Shown here one piece after another: positions 1 to 11,715 of a stretch of DNA of 64,000 nucleotides; position 1 is the stretch's first letter; each line of letters opens with the position of its first letter. The position numbers and the translations under genes were made by a program. The stretch is from assembly GCF_012489685.1 (NCBI RefSeq), contig NC_080043.1, positions 54,768,289-54,832,288 on the forward strand. Reading direction: 5' to 3'. Source of the stretch: Lotus japonicus. Its lineage: Eukaryota; Streptophyta; Magnoliopsida; Fabales; Fabaceae. The notes under the pieces are model-generated. The model saw only the letters and a program-made list of their open reading frames with translations. It was not told the origin of the DNA and searched no databases.

Positions 1-1076
1 TCAGATCATTGATGTAATGCAAGATTGCCTCAGGGTCATCAGCCTTGGACCAGAGAGGGAAATAATTAAGGGGAATTCTTCTCTTCATAATTTCTATCGG
101 TTGAACGGCAAAGGCAGATCCAACTTTGGTTTCTATCAGTCTCATCCTCTTCAGAGTTGTAGAGGTCAAAGCATCTCCAGAGAGAGTAGTCAAGTATTCT
201 GGGCATCCTGCGTTGAATAGCTCCTTGACCAAGTTTCTTTCAACAAAGATATCAGATAGTAGCCTTAAAAAAGGAATATACATGATTGTGATCTTGCTTA
301 CACCAGAAGTAGTCATTGACTTCTTGATGCAATCTTTCAGATAGGTGAACAGGAAGTAAGGGAGGCAAATCTTCTTACTCGTCTTGATGAAGTACATCAT
401 CACTTTCTGATTGAAATTGATGTAATCAGGAGAGCTTCCAGAGGGTCTGGGATTAAGACAGTTGAGCATGATCTTGTGCCAGATTCTCATATCAGGATGA
501 AGATCTTTAGTCTTGTAATCAGATCTCCCAGATTTCCAGTTGGCATACAACACTGAATTTATGTTATCCTTGACTTTCTTTGACTTGGAGTCATTAGTCT
601 GAAATCTGTAGCCTTTAATAGTATCAGCACCCAGAAGTAAAGCTAGAGACCTTTCGGAGATGATGATCTTCTTGCCCAACACATGCGACACGACTTGATA
701 ATCATCACAGTCTGCATGTTTCCAAAACTCATTCACAAGCTTGTCATAGGTGGGGCCTGAGAGCCTGTTGAAATAACTTTCCCAGCCTTGAGCTTTCACA
801 GCGGGAAGAAGATCCACTCCATTTTCTGCCAGATTCTTGAAATCAACTCGAATTTCACAGAGTACTTGAAGTTCTTTTGGCGGAAAATTGCAAGTAACTG
901 CACAGCTTCTTTTAGCAATAGGAATAACTTCCCCAGAATCCTGAGTATCAGCTTGGGACGATTCAAGGGATCTTGAACGGAGAGTAGGACCAGCTTGTCC
1001 TGTTGCTAAGCCCACAACCAATTGATGAAAGACTCTTCAATCTGCGGAGTCGGCTTTCTCTGTTCATTCCATGGCG
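1..1076 (-). pseudogene. D: env-like ORF fragment (putative plant transposon protein domain)
   Basis: Read on the minus strand, this translates into a protein collinear with the N-terminal third of the env-like ORFs of A and B. It shares the stretch around ERGCAV/KRSCAV, the EFWKHADCDD block and SSPDYINFNQK. The copy is broken: the start codon region is altered and a stop follows about ten codons later. The rest of the ORF lies left of the window. The domain resembles the 'putative plant transposon protein' found in the extra ORF of legume Sireviruses. Its function is unknown. Confidence 0.75.
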
Positions 1077-1530
1077 GATGAAGGTTTGGGTAAAGAGGGT
1101 GATGAACAGGAGAGAGAGAAGAGAGGTTTTTAAGAAAACCTTAACACTAGATTTTTCGAAGAGAGAGAGAGAGAGAAAGTGTGTGAAGTGGAGAACGTGT
1201 GTGTAAACGTGGGTAAGTAATTTTGAAAGTAACCGTTGAGAGTTAGTAAACCACAGATAAAGGTTAAAAATCAACGGTTAGAAATTAATGACATAATAAC
1301 AAGCAATAAATATATATAACATGCGGTGAAGAATAAAGCAGATGTAATCATTACAACAGAAATTCTCGAGAGGCACAAGGAATGAGGCATCAAAATTAAC
1401 TGACACACTTTTGCTGTCTTGTCTCAGAAGGAGGACCAATGGGTACACATCTTCTGATAAAGTTATCTTCTGAACTAGACAACTTCTGATAGGGAACAGA
1501 AGCATCATAGTCAGAGGTTCTGATCCATCT
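1077..1530 (-). other. D: spacer between pol and env-like ORF
   Basis: Non-coding spacer matching the stretch after pol in A and B, including the leader just before the env-like ORF, which is rich in GAGAGA on the plus strand (CT-rich in D's own sense). I see no gene in it; the short open frames here are not conserved with A or B. Confidence 0.6.
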
Positions 1531-1623
1531 TCATACTGGACACAAGTCCATATTCAAATTTTTTAGTATAAATTTAAATCTATCATCTGCTAAGGGCTTT
1601 GTAAAGATATCTGCCCATTGATG
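1531..1623 (-). pseudogene. D: C-terminus of pol, split from the rest by solo LTR E
   Basis: Minus-strand translation matches the last ~30 residues of the A/B pol, including the ADIFTKPLA block and the terminal NMD-C-P motif, and ends in TGA. The next upstream codons lie at 2984-3019, beyond solo LTR E. After that the frame is broken again by element A. Confidence 0.8.
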
Positions 1624-2983
1624 TGTTAAGTTCAAACGCATCATAACATTTTTAAAAATCTTATTTTGATCATAACAATTTTATAATAGAAGTTTCTTTG
1701 AAAATTTATTCACTGATAACATTCTTAATTACAGGAGAAACTTGGCTCTATATCACACGCCTCAACGTTCTGTCATTTATTAAGAAGAAATTTTTTCTCC
1801 GGGAAAAGAAGGAACCTTGCAACTACTGTACCCTAGTTGAAAATTCTGATCGTTCAATGACACATCATCAGTCAGATATTTCAAGCAATATTTTGAGCGC
1901 CAAAGACTCAGTCTGATTTCAACCAGTTGTCTCACATTCAAATCTTATGACAATCACTTGAATTTCATTCAAACTAAATCAGATGAAGACAAGCCTTGCT
2001 TTAGCAAAAGGCACGCTGACCAATGAGGAAAAGTACAAGCCGTCAACATCAAATTGCCAAATTGTCTCTTATCTAAAATGTAGCCCAAAGTCTATCACCA
2101 CCTACTAGCTGACAAACATCACCTTTCAAGCTAAAGGATAGACTTGCTTCAGAAGTAACATTTAATGAAGCTACCAACAAAGCCAATTGAATCAACGGTC
2201 CGATATCAAAACTCAACGGCTATCTCAACGGTTGGATTGTGTCTCACAACGGCTACAACACTAGCAAGCAAGTATTTAAGAGATCCTTGAAGATCTGAAG
2301 AAAAGAAGAATTAACTCTGAGAATCCAAGCATTCAAGCATTCATATTCAAACTTCTCAACAGCATTCAAAGCTTGAGAAGATATTCCCAAGTGTCAAACA
2401 CAAGTCATAAATTCTGCCCAGTGGAAGAGAAAACCTCGTACCTTAAAAGAGTCACATCTTTTATTCTCTTCACACTATTGTAGTAACTCTGAAGTGAATT
2501 CAATAGTCAAATCTGAACCCAAACACTTAGAGTTCCAGTGCCATAAAGTCTCTACCCTCACTCTTGAAAGAAGAGAACCATTGTAGAGTATCATAAATCT
2601 TTGTAAGATTTAGGAGAAGTCCTGTACAATACTTGTAGGAGGAGTCCTGCAGAATACTTGGAGAAGTCTGTGATAATACTTGGAGAAGTCCTGCATAATA
2701 CTTGTATTGGAGAAGTCCTTGATACTTGCTAGTGAAAATCTTGGTGGTGGCCAAGTACTGGACATAGCCCAATCGTTTAGGGTGAACCAGTATAAATCTC
2801 TATGTGCTGATCGTTCTGTTCTGTTTACTGTTTTACTTCCGATGCACTAAACAGTTTGTGAAAAGTCACTCTTAAACGTTTTGCCTAAGAACTAATATTC
2901 TTTTCATAAAACAAAGTTTTAAAAAGTACTTTTCAAGAACACAATTCAAACCCCCCTTTCTTGTGTTACTTTATTGCATCTCA
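1624..2983 (+). mobile_element. Element E: solo LTR of a SIRE-type element
   Basis: A 1360-bp block starts TGTTAAG and ends CATCTCA. It is flanked by the perfect 5-bp duplication TGATG (1619-1623 and 2984-2988), and it splits D's pol codons cleanly. The end carries the AAACCCCCCTTTCTTGTG stretch typical of SIRE LTR 3' ends, which fixes the plus orientation. No PBS or coding region is present, so this is a solo LTR, the product of unequal recombination between the two LTRs of a former full element. Its sequence differs from the LTRs of A, B and C, so it is a separate family. Confidence 0.85.
2612..2725 (+). repeat. E: short tandem repeats inside the solo LTR
   Basis: About five imperfect copies of a 25-30-bp unit containing GGAGAAGTCCTG...AATACTT follow one another. 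They lie just upstream of the LTR 3' end. Confidence 0.75.
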
Positions 2984-3019
2984 TGATGGTCAGTATCAAC
3001 AAACTTCAGAAGAAGTACA
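2984..3019 (-). pseudogene. D: short pol segment between E and A
   Basis: A 36-bp scrap of D's RNase H/pol C-terminus (minus strand, reads through KFVDTD). It includes one TSD copy for E (TGATG) and one for A (3015-3019, GTACA). The partner TSD at 23149-23153 is GTACG. The single difference is CG to CA, as expected from deamination of a methylated C. Confidence 0.8.
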
Positions 3020-3773
3020 TGTAAGATCAAGTTTTGATCGTGTAGTACAACTCTTATGTTTTGATGATTACAAGTTAACATTTGAGTATGAACAATTATG
3101 GTACTCTAACGTGTTTATCTGAGTGTGCTGTTTACATGCTCTGACCTCAATTCAATTTCACACAAATCAGAATCACTGTGCATAAAGAGTGACCCAAGCA
3201 ACGCTTTCGCAGCATCTATGTTCCCTATGAACAGTAGAAATGCTTCAGAAGATCTGAAGTTATACAAGCTCTGATAAGGACTCAGTCACTAGAAGTTCTG
3301 AAGATCCAGAAGTTCTGATAACCAAGAAACACTGAAGGTTCAGATGTTCTAATGGTGTAGAAGACTCTGAAGATCCAGAAGCTGAATAGTGGAAACTCTG
3401 ATGTCCATAAGCAAGAAACTCTGAAGACCGTGTACTTCCCTCTGATTTCTGAATCAGAAGATACAACGGTCAGAGGATCTGTGCTTTCCCTCTGACTCTG
3501 ATCAACCGGCTTCACAAGTTCCAACATGAAGCATTCCCCTGATCAGAAGTCTCCTAGGTTTAAAGGTCAAGTCACTATCCAAGTACAAAAGCAACTGTAC
3601 CATCCTGACGACCTACCTAACGTTCTCAGCCACAGTAGAAGCTGGAATTTCCAGAACTGCCCTCCAACGGTAGCATTTCCATGCAGCGTTCAAACCCTAA
3701 TCCTTGGAGTATAAATAGAGGCTGAAGTTTGAAAGATGCGGTTGGATGAATTTACTAAAACATAAGCTATATT
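3020..3773 (+). repeat. A: 5' LTR, first part
   Basis: Starts TGTAAGATCAAG like the LTRs of B and D. It carries a TATAAATAG box (about 3710) and breaks at CTATATT, where C is inserted. It continues at 12651. Confidence 0.92.
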
Positions 3774-4700
3774 TGAAATTCTGGTTCTCGCACAGGACAG
3801 ATGTCGAACGCGATGTTGGGACAATCGGTTCGACAATTGCCCAACAGTACATAAATTAAATCAACGAAAAAAACACAGGGAATTGTTAACCCAGTTCGGT
3901 GCAACATCACCTACATCTGGAGGATACCAATCCAGGAGTCAATTCACTATCAAATAATAGTTCTCAGGTCACATAAAAGTCCCTCCTATACCTAAGTACT
4001 CCCCTTAGTATAGAGCCTCTTATATGTTCACCACTATTACACAAGTGAATCAAGCTTAGCCCTTCTCCTCTAAGCTATGAGAAAACTTTCTCTAACTCCT
4101 AACGATCACTGCCACAGTGATCAAGACATGTTTATCAAAAACAGTTTGATGAGATTACAACTCAACTAAACAAATTCAACTCAGTACTTTGATGAACTAA
4201 AGCACTAAGTTGATACAACACTCACAAGAGGACTCACAATCAAAACCCTAAGATCAATATCTGAATCTCTGAATCCGTGCGCAGCTAGGGTTTACAAGTT
4301 CCTTTTATATAGACGTTCACTTGGGGCTTGGATCTTCAATGGGCTGAACGTCATAGAGTCCACTAACACACTTCTGGAAAGAATCTTCATGGAATCAAAT
4401 CTTACCAGAATAAAATAACAGAACCAAGTAAAACAGAATTCAAACTTTGAGATAGACTTGGTTCACAAGCTATCAATCTTGTTACTTCAGCCAAGATTAA
4501 AACAAACACGCCTTCAGAAGATAAAACGCACAGCATAGAATAAATCTTCTGAATCCTCATGCAATCAGCAACCTCACAACAAACTTGACTTTAACGACTG
4601 AACCAACAACATACGTAATTCCACCATGTTGCTCCAGATGTTGGAACATATGGTTGCCCATCATGTTTTGAGCAAAATGCAGCCAATCAAAAGAACTACA
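3774..4700 (-). repeat. C: 3' LTR (927 bp)
   Basis: Matches the 5' LTR of C (11716-12645) without visible mismatch over 3870-4700. The terminal 96 bp (3774-3869) are only loosely similar to the partner. On the minus strand a TATATAAAAGG box lies at 4301-4312, so R and U5 together cover about 500 bp. Confidence 0.92.
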
Positions 4701-4716
4701 ATCTCCCCCTTTGGCA
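4701..4716 (-). promoter_or_regulatory. C: polypurine tract (plus-strand primer)
   Basis: Minus-strand AAAGGGGGAGAT directly abuts the 3' LTR. Another GGGGGAG tract lies at about 4885. Repeated purine tracts near the 3' LTR are a known trait of Sireviruses. Confidence 0.85.
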
Positions 4717-4983
4717 AATTTTTGCTAAAACATGATCAGACAGCCAAACAATGCTAAAAACAACAAATCATCCATTTGCACACAACAGCACACAGCATAT
4801 GATGAACGTACCACCCTACTGAACATCAAACTTAGTCTGAACAAAAAAATACTCAAGCAACAGTACTAACAAGCAACAGTACCATTCTCCCCCTTATTAG
4901 CAGAAATTGTCAAAGGGTGCAGAGAGACAACAAAAGTCAACAAAATAGTACAACCATATTGAAGAGATGAAGGAACAAGGGCA

Positions 4984-6738
4984 CTAGCCACTAGTAGTAT
5001 CATCATCAGAAGTACCAACATCATCTTGAGCATGAGCAGCAGCATTGTCTTCAAGAGGCCTCTTGCCTTTAGTCAACTGCAGAATGAGAGTGTCCACATG
5101 CTTCTTCCTCAATGTACAACTAGTAATTGTGTCCTGAAGCATCTTAGACACCGCAATAAGCGCAGCAATAGGAGTCTCAGGAGTCTTCTGAGAGGAAGTA
5201 CCCTCCCCCTGAGTCATCTCAGCCAAATCAGCAACATCAGAAACATGGGCACCAGCTAGCAGCCTGGAATCAATAGTGAGAAGACTAGCTTTCTTGCTAG
5301 GAACCTCATCATCAAGGAGAATTTGAGGATGTTGACTTAAAATAATCCCACAAATTAAACAAGGAAAACTAATAGGAAGCCTGACAGCAAAAGTTTCAGC
5401 ATGCTTCATAGTTTGAGCAAAGACATATTCACCAAAATCAAACTGAGTTTGAGTTCCAACCAGATAAATTAACTTTGCCAAACCTGAAGAAACATCTGAG
5501 CTATGTGTAGTAGGAGCCCAATTTGCAGCACCAATGCGATTCAAGATAGCATACTTCACACTCAAATAAGTAGAAGACAGCAATCCTTTAGCAGGCCATA
5601 CCATATTCTGACCAGCCGTGAGTTCTTTAGTGATAGCACTCAATGACAGCTCTTCATTTCCTGTGGCAACAGTGCTCCTTCCCAAATACTGGTTAATGAT
5701 CTCAGGTGAAAAATGGACACACTTACCACGCACAAAAACTTTCCTGAACTCAGGATGCCCAGAAACAGTGCAGTTTGTAGTCACATTCACAATAAATTCT
5801 CTCACCAACTTGTCATAGCAGCCACCTATCTCAGTAACAGTTTTCAATAACCCAGCAGCCTCAAGAAGTTTCATGATTTCTTGACAATGCAGAATCTCAC
5901 CAGTCAATTCCCTCTCTTGAGCAATCCTGCGCTGATAAACATACTTCCACTTACCAACACTCTCTTCAGAGTGAAAAGAAATATTATCCAAAGGAGCAGC
6001 ATTGTCTTTGTGAACCTTTCTCTTGACATTCTGGACAACAGGAGTATCATCATCAAGAATAATGACCTTCTTGCGCTTCTTGTTTTCACTCAAACCCAAA
6101 CCTAACTTCTTGCCAGAGGAACGCGTAGAGTACTTACGAACAACAGTCATCTTTTTCCTCTTTGAAGCAACAGAAGCAGAAGCACCAAGGGTGTTGAGCA
6201 ACACCTCATCAGATTCTGAGTTCTCAATGACATTCTGAACATCCTCGACATGCATATCTTTATCAACAGAGGGAGTAGAGATGGGAACCATTACCTCTTC
6301 CTCAAGATGATCAGAATCCTTGTTGCAATCAGTATCAACACCGTGGCTTGATTGGTTGTTGCTTGGTGATGGAACAATTGGATCTACATTTGCATGTAAA
6401 ACTTCCTTGAGAGGAGTTTCCAACACTTCAGTGATATCATCACCTGTACTTGAGTTGATTTCAGCCTCGGAATTTCCTCCCTGGGTTGCCTCAGAGCTTC
6501 TCGTTACCATCTTCCTCTTCGCTTTGGACGCATCTGACTTGGATCGTGCCTTTTTCCCTTTCTTCTTGTGCGGATCAGATGATGGTTGAGAGATACCTTG
6601 AGCAATTGCGATTTCACTGGTATGAGGAGAGGATTTGGAAACCCTTGAAGATTTTGGGGTTTTGGATTTCAGACCCATTACCTTTACCCCGTAAGCATTC
6701 ATCTCAGGAGTGATTTTCTTGCTAGAATCTTGACTCAT
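4984..6738 (-). CDS. C: env-like extra ORF (584 aa from its first likely ATG)
   Basis: ORF downstream of pol, as in SIRE1. The first good ATG is at 6738 (MSQDSSKK). The same frame is open upstream to the pol stop at 6934-6936, so it can also be a readthrough extension of Pol. The N-terminal ~290 residues are Ser/Lys-rich and low complexity, with basic KKRKK patches. The middle (roughly 300-500) resembles the 'putative plant transposon protein' domain shared with A, B and D (pattern: FVRGK, then IN-YLGRS). The C-terminus is acidic. I see no signal peptide or clear transmembrane segment in this copy, so an envelope role is not supported by the sequence. Function is unknown. Confidence 0.75.
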   Translation of the reverse strand: MSQDSSKKITPEMNAYGVKVMGLKSKTPKSSRVSKSSPHTSEIAIAQGISQPSSDPHKKKGKKARSKSDASKAKRKMVTRSSEATQGGNSEAEINSSTGDDITEVLETPLKEVLHANVDPIVPSPSNNQSSHGVDTDCNKDSDHLEEEVMVPISTPSVDKDMHVEDVQNVIENSESDEVLLNTLGASASVASKRKKMTVVRKYSTRSSGKKLGLGLSENKKRKKVIILDDDTPVVQNVKRKVHKDNAAPLDNISFHSEESVGKWKYVYQRRIAQERELTGEILHCQEIMKLLEAAGLLKTVTEIGGCYDKLVREFIVNVTTNCTVSGHPEFRKVFVRGKCVHFSPEIINQYLGRSTVATGNEELSLSAITKELTAGQNMVWPAKGLLSSTYLSVKYAILNRIGAANWAPTTHSSDVSSGLAKLIYLVGTQTQFDFGEYVFAQTMKHAETFAVRLPISFPCLICGIILSQHPQILLDDEVPSKKASLLTIDSRLLAGAHVSDVADLAEMTQGEGTSSQKTPETPIAALIAVSKMLQDTITSCTLRKKHVDTLILQLTKGKRPLEDNAAAHAQDDVGTSDDDTTSG

Positions 6739-6927
6739 GGTGAAGAAGACACACAGAAGGAAACACGGGTCTTCAAGAAAAGAATGGACGGTTTTGGAGT
6801 GAGTTTCAGAGATTTGAAGTTGCACAGTGGAAGTTGCAGGAGAGATTATCAAGAAACAATGGAAATTCCTGATTAAGCGTGTCTCAGAAGTAATGACAAA
6901 ATAGCCGTTGGCACACAAAAATCCCTT

Positions 6928-6936
6928 TAATTGCTA
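6928..6936 (-). promoter_or_regulatory. C: leaky stop context UAG-CAA-UUA at the end of pol
   Basis: The pol frame ends in TAG followed by CAA TTA. This fits the UAG-CAR-YYA consensus for stop-codon readthrough known from tobamoviruses and proposed for SIRE1. The env-like ORF follows in the same frame. Translation could therefore continue into it at low rate. Confidence 0.75.
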
Positions 6937-8280
6937 TAATTCCTCAAATAAACAGATACCCAATAACTGCCTCAATTTTTCAAACTGTGTGGCATCCAGA
7001 GCTTTGGTAAAAATATCTGCTAACTGCTTCTCAGTTGAGACATGTTCCAGAGTAACAGTGCCATCTTCAACTAATTCCCTGATGAAATGATGACGAATGT
7101 CAATATGTTTTGTTCTGCTGTGCTGAATTGGATTTTTAGATATGTTGATAGCACTTAGATTGTCACAAAACAATGTCATAACATTTTGTTGCACATTATA
7201 CTCCTTTAACATTTGTTTCATCCACAACAACTGAGTGCAACTGCTTCCAGCAGCTATATATTCCGCTTCTGCCGTAGAGAGAGAGACACAATTTTGCTTT
7301 TTACTAAACCAAGAGATTAGATTGTTTCCAAGAAAGAAACATCCACCTGAAGTGCTCTTCCTGTCATCAGCACTTCCAGCCCAATCCGCATCACAGTAAC
7401 CTGTTAGCACTGAATTAGTGTTGTGAGAGTACAGAATGCCATAATCACTTGTACCACTGATATACTTAATGATCCTTTTCACTTGAATGAGATGACTAGT
7501 CTTTGGTTCTGCTTGATACCTAGCACAAACTCCAACTGCAAAAGTAATATCTGGTCTGCTGGCAGTGAGATACAAAAGACTTCCAATCATGCTTCTATAT
7601 AAACTAGGATCCACATCAGTACCTTTCCCATCCTTTGTAAGCTTGATATGAGTTGCAGCAGGTGTTCTTTTATGGCCAGCATTCTCAAGACCAAACTTCT
7701 TAACAATTCCCTTGGCATACTTACTTTGTGTGATGAATAAGGTATCTTCCATCTGTTTTACCTGAAGTCCCAGAAAGTAAGTTAATTCGCCTACAAGACT
7801 CATTTCCAACTCAGATTTCATTTGTTCAACAAATTGTTCCACCATATGGTTCGACATGCCACCAAACACGATGTCATCAACATAAATTTGAGCTACCATG
7901 AGTTCACTGCCATTTTTCTTAACAAACAAGGTTTTGTCAATGCCACCTTTGTCATAACCATTGTTGATCAGAAACTCTGTTAATCTTTCATACCAGGCTC
8001 TAGGTGCTTGTTTTAAGCCATACAGAGCCTTTTTCAATCTGTACACATGATCTGGAAAACTTGGATCTACAAACCCTTTAGGTTGTTCCACATAGACTTC
8101 TTCATCCAGGTAACCATTCAAGAATGCACTCTTGACGTCCATCTGATATAGTCTGAATTTTAGCAAACATGCTACTCCTAACAACAATCTGATAGATTCA
8201 AGACGAGCAACAGGAGCAAATGTTTCATCAAAGTCTACCCCTTCTATTTGAGAGTATCCCTGAGCAACTAGACGAGATTT
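6934..8280 (-). pseudogene. C: reverse transcriptase and RNase H part of pol
   Basis: Minus-strand open frame with Copia RT blocks ([30 protein letters not shown]), the catalytic YVDD (in QIYVDDIVFGG), and RNase H blocks (GYCDADWAGS, STAEAEY, FCDNLSAI). All key acidic residues are present. The frame is cut off from gag-PR-INT by a deletion at about 8281-8293. There the repeated motif AGGAACAA is fused to itself, which suggests loss of the bases between two short direct repeats. It removes roughly a dozen residues at the start of RT and shifts the frame. Confidence 0.9.
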
Positions 8281-11200
8281 GTTCCTTGTTCCTGAATATC
8301 CACTTAGTTCCCACAACATTTGCATCATCAGGTCTTGGAACCAATTCCCACACTTCATTTCTCTTGAACTGTCCCAGTTCCTCTTGCATGGATTGAATCC
8401 AGAACTCATCAGTCAGAGCTTCTTTGACATTCTTTGGTTCTATTTTTGATATGAAGCATGCATTAGAAACTAGATCCCTTGACCTTGTAATAACCCCATC
8501 ATTCAGATCACCAATGATATTTTCTTTTGGATGTATCTTCTGAATTCTAATAGAGGGTTCTTTGGTAGCTAAAGGCTGTTGAGATACAGTGTCTTCTTGT
8601 TCATTTTGGAATTGAATTGCTGGCTCATCTGGTTCCCCATCAGTACACTCATACGGTAGATCATCTTCATCATGAGCTTGTTCCGTTCTCTCATTGGATG
8701 TATCATCAACAACAACATTAATGGATTCCATCATGACTCTCGTGCGGATATTATAAACTCTGTAAGCTCTGTTGTTTCCAGAATACCCCAGAAATATTCC
8801 AACTTCACTTTTAGGATCTAGTTTTCTCCTATGTTCTCTGTCAGTCAGAATGTAGCACTTGCTCCCAAAAACATGGAAATACTTCACTGTAGGTTTCTTT
8901 CCTTTCCATAGTTCATACTGAGTGACTGTGTCTCCTTGACGAATAGTGACACGATTGTGAATGTAGCAGGCAGTGTTGATGGCTTCAGCCCAAAAATGAT
9001 ATGGTAGATTTTTTGCATGCAACATAGCTCTAGCAGATTCTTGCAATGTCCTGTTCTTCCTTTCAACCACTCCATTTTGCTGAGGAGTGATAGGAGCAGA
9101 GAATTCATGTTTGATTCCTTCAGATGAGCAGAACTCAGAGAATTGACCATTTTCAAATTCTTTTCCATGATCACTTCGTATTTTGACAATCCCACTCCCT
9201 TTTTCCCTTTGCACTTGGAGACATAGTTCTTTGAACACTTCAAAGGTGTCTGACTTCTCCTTCAGAAATTCTACCCAAGTGAACCTGGAAAAATCATCTA
9301 CACAAACAAAAACGTACCTTTTTCCTCCCAGACTTTCCACTTGCATTGGCCCCATCAAATCCATGTGCAGTAGTTCAAGCACTTTTGATGTAGTCAGATG
9401 TTGTAACTTCTGGTGAGACATTTTGACTTGCTTCCCAATCTGACATTCACCACAAACCTTTCCTTCTTGGATGTTCAACTTTGGTATCCCTCTAACTACT
9501 TCCTCAGCAACAATCCTTTTCATACTCTTAAGATTCAGATGACCTAACTTTTGGTGCCAGATTCTAACTTCATCTTCCTTAGACATCAAACATAGAGCAG
9601 ACAAGGATGTTGTTTCAGAGGTCCACATGTAGCAGTTGTCCTTTGATCTAGCTCCTCTCATCAGCACATCCTTGTTCTTATTTTTGACAACACACCCAGA
9701 CTGTTTGAACACCACCTTCAAGCCTTGGTCACAAAGTTGACTTATGCTGATCAAGTTTGCAGTTAACCCTTCAACTAGCAAGACATCATCAAGGTTTGGA
9801 GATCCTGTGTCAGACAATTTTCCAATTCCTCTAATCTTTCCTTTGGCTCCATCCCCAAAAGTAACAAAGCTCTTAGCATGTGGTTTCACTTTCTCAAGAT
9901 AATTTTTTACTCCTGTCATGTGTCTGGAACACCCACTATCAAAGTACCAGTCTTCTTTTGATGATGCACGCAGAGAGGTGTGAGCAATGAGAGCAGTAAC
10001 ATTAACCTTAGGCTTCCACTTTCTTTTGTCTGGACTTTTCTTTTCATCTTCTCGTGAAACACCTTGAAACATAGGATATCCATACAGCTTGAAGCAATAT
10101 GGTCTAATGTGACCAAATCTGCCACAGTAATGACATCTCCAAGTTGAATTTTGATAGTTCCTGACTTGAGCATACGAATGTGTAACCGATTGCTGGGGCC
10201 TGTGGTTCCACATTTTAACATTTGATTGCCTTCCAATCTGCACATGTTCCTTGGTCATGTTCTGACTTGCCTTGTTAACAGCACGATAATCAAATCCTAT
10301 CCCAGTCTTATCACCTGCACTTTTTCCCACATCAAGAATTTCATCCAGAATATCAGTGCTTTTGCTCATCATGCGAATGGACTTGGTCATTCCTTCCATT
10401 TTTGAGTTCAATAAGGCAACTTCTTCAGTTAGCTTCTTCTTCTCAGCTTGAAGGTCAAGGACTTGCTTCTTTTGTTGCTGACCATAGATACATGCTTCTT
10501 TCCACTTAGTGTAGAGAAGTTTATAGGCTTCAGCAAGTTCCTCATCGGAGATTTCCTTGTCACTGTCTCCATCATCTGAATCACATCTAACCATGAATGA
10601 TGTTACTTTGTTTGCTGTTACATCTTCACCTTCACTATCAGATTCATCATCAGACCAAGTGGTGACCATTCCTTTCTTCTGTTTCTTTAAGTATGTGGCA
10701 CATTCAGCCCTGATGTGGCCAAAACCCTCACATTCATGACATTGAACTCCTCGGCCATTTCCTGCCTTGTCTTCATCTTTCATTTTTCTTTGAAATTGCT
10801 GATTCTTGAAGTTGTCAGGTCGTTTGTCTTGCACATTTGGCCTTGATCGTTTATCCAGCCTCTTCAAAACCTTGTTGAATTTTCTTCCCAGAAAAGCAAT
10901 GGCTTCAGATATGCTTTCATTAGTTTCATTGTCAGACATATCATCATCTAAATCTGTGCTTGAGACAAGAGCAATGCTTTTATTTCTTTTCTCAGGTCTA
11001 TCATTCTGAGTCATTTCAAAAGTCATCAAAGATCCAATAAGCTCATCCACCTTGATACTGCTTATGTCTTGAGCTTTTTCAATAGCAGTTACTTTCATGT
11101 CAAACTTCTTAGGGAGAGATCTGAGAATCTTTCTCACAAGCTTCTCCTCTGACATTTGTTCTCCCAAAGCGAAAGAGGAGTTTGCCATATCACGCAGTCT

Positions 11201-11650
11201 CATATGAAAATCAGAGATGGTCTCATCTTCCTTCATCTTTAAGTTCTCAAACTGAGTTGTTAGAATCTGAAGCCTTGACATTCTAACTCTGGAAGTCCCC
11301 TCATGAGCAGTCTTGAGAATCTCCCAAGCATCCTTTGCCACAGTGCAAGTGTTGATCAATCGGAACATGTTTTTATCCACTCCATTGAATATAGCATTTA
11401 GCGCTTTAGAGTTACCCAACGCCTCCTCATCCTCTTCTTTGTTCCATTCATCCTCAGGTTTCAACTCACCAACAGATGACCCTTCCTTGGGTATGTTCAC
11501 CGGATGTTTCCAACCTTTGACAATAGCCTTCCAGGTCTTGCTGTCAATTGATTTGAGAAACGCAATCATGCGAGCCTTCCAGTAGTCGTAGTTGGTGCCA
11601 TCCAGAATAGGTGGTCTATTCACAGAGCCACCTTCCTTTGAGTTGTCCAT
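8281..11650 (-). CDS. C: Gag, protease and integrase (gag-pol N-terminal two thirds)
   Basis: Starts at ATG 11650, 53 nt after the PBS. The order is a Copia Gag (PPILDGTNYDYWKARM near the start), a CCHC knuckle near residue 300 (CHECEGFGH) and a second knuckle near 505 (CHYCGRFGH). The aspartic protease follows with the DSG triad near 570 ([13 protein letters not shown]). The integrase has its HHCC zinc finger (WHQKLGHL, CGECQIGK) and DDE residues ([25 protein letters not shown]). The frame is open throughout and, unlike A/B, needs no intron between gag and protease. It ends out of frame at the RT deletion, so full Gag-Pol cannot be made. Confidence 0.92.
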
Positions 11651-11701
11651 TGGAACCGAATCTGTCTTCCCTGGAGCTCACCCAACCAGAACAGGGTGCC
11701 T

Positions 11702-11713
11702 GCTCTGATGCCA
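11702..11713 (-). promoter_or_regulatory. C: primer-binding site
   Basis: Minus-strand TGGCATCAGAGC sits two bases inside the 5' LTR. It differs at one base from TGGTATCAGAGC, the complement of the initiator-methionine tRNA 3' end. Confidence 0.85.
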
Positions 11714-11715
11714 AT

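Noticed and set aside
6934..8409. ATG at 8409 as the true start of C's RT frame
   Set aside because: The first ~40 codons are out-of-frame RT/INT linker sequence. The frame is opened only by the small deletion, so it is a broken Pol and not a separate gene.
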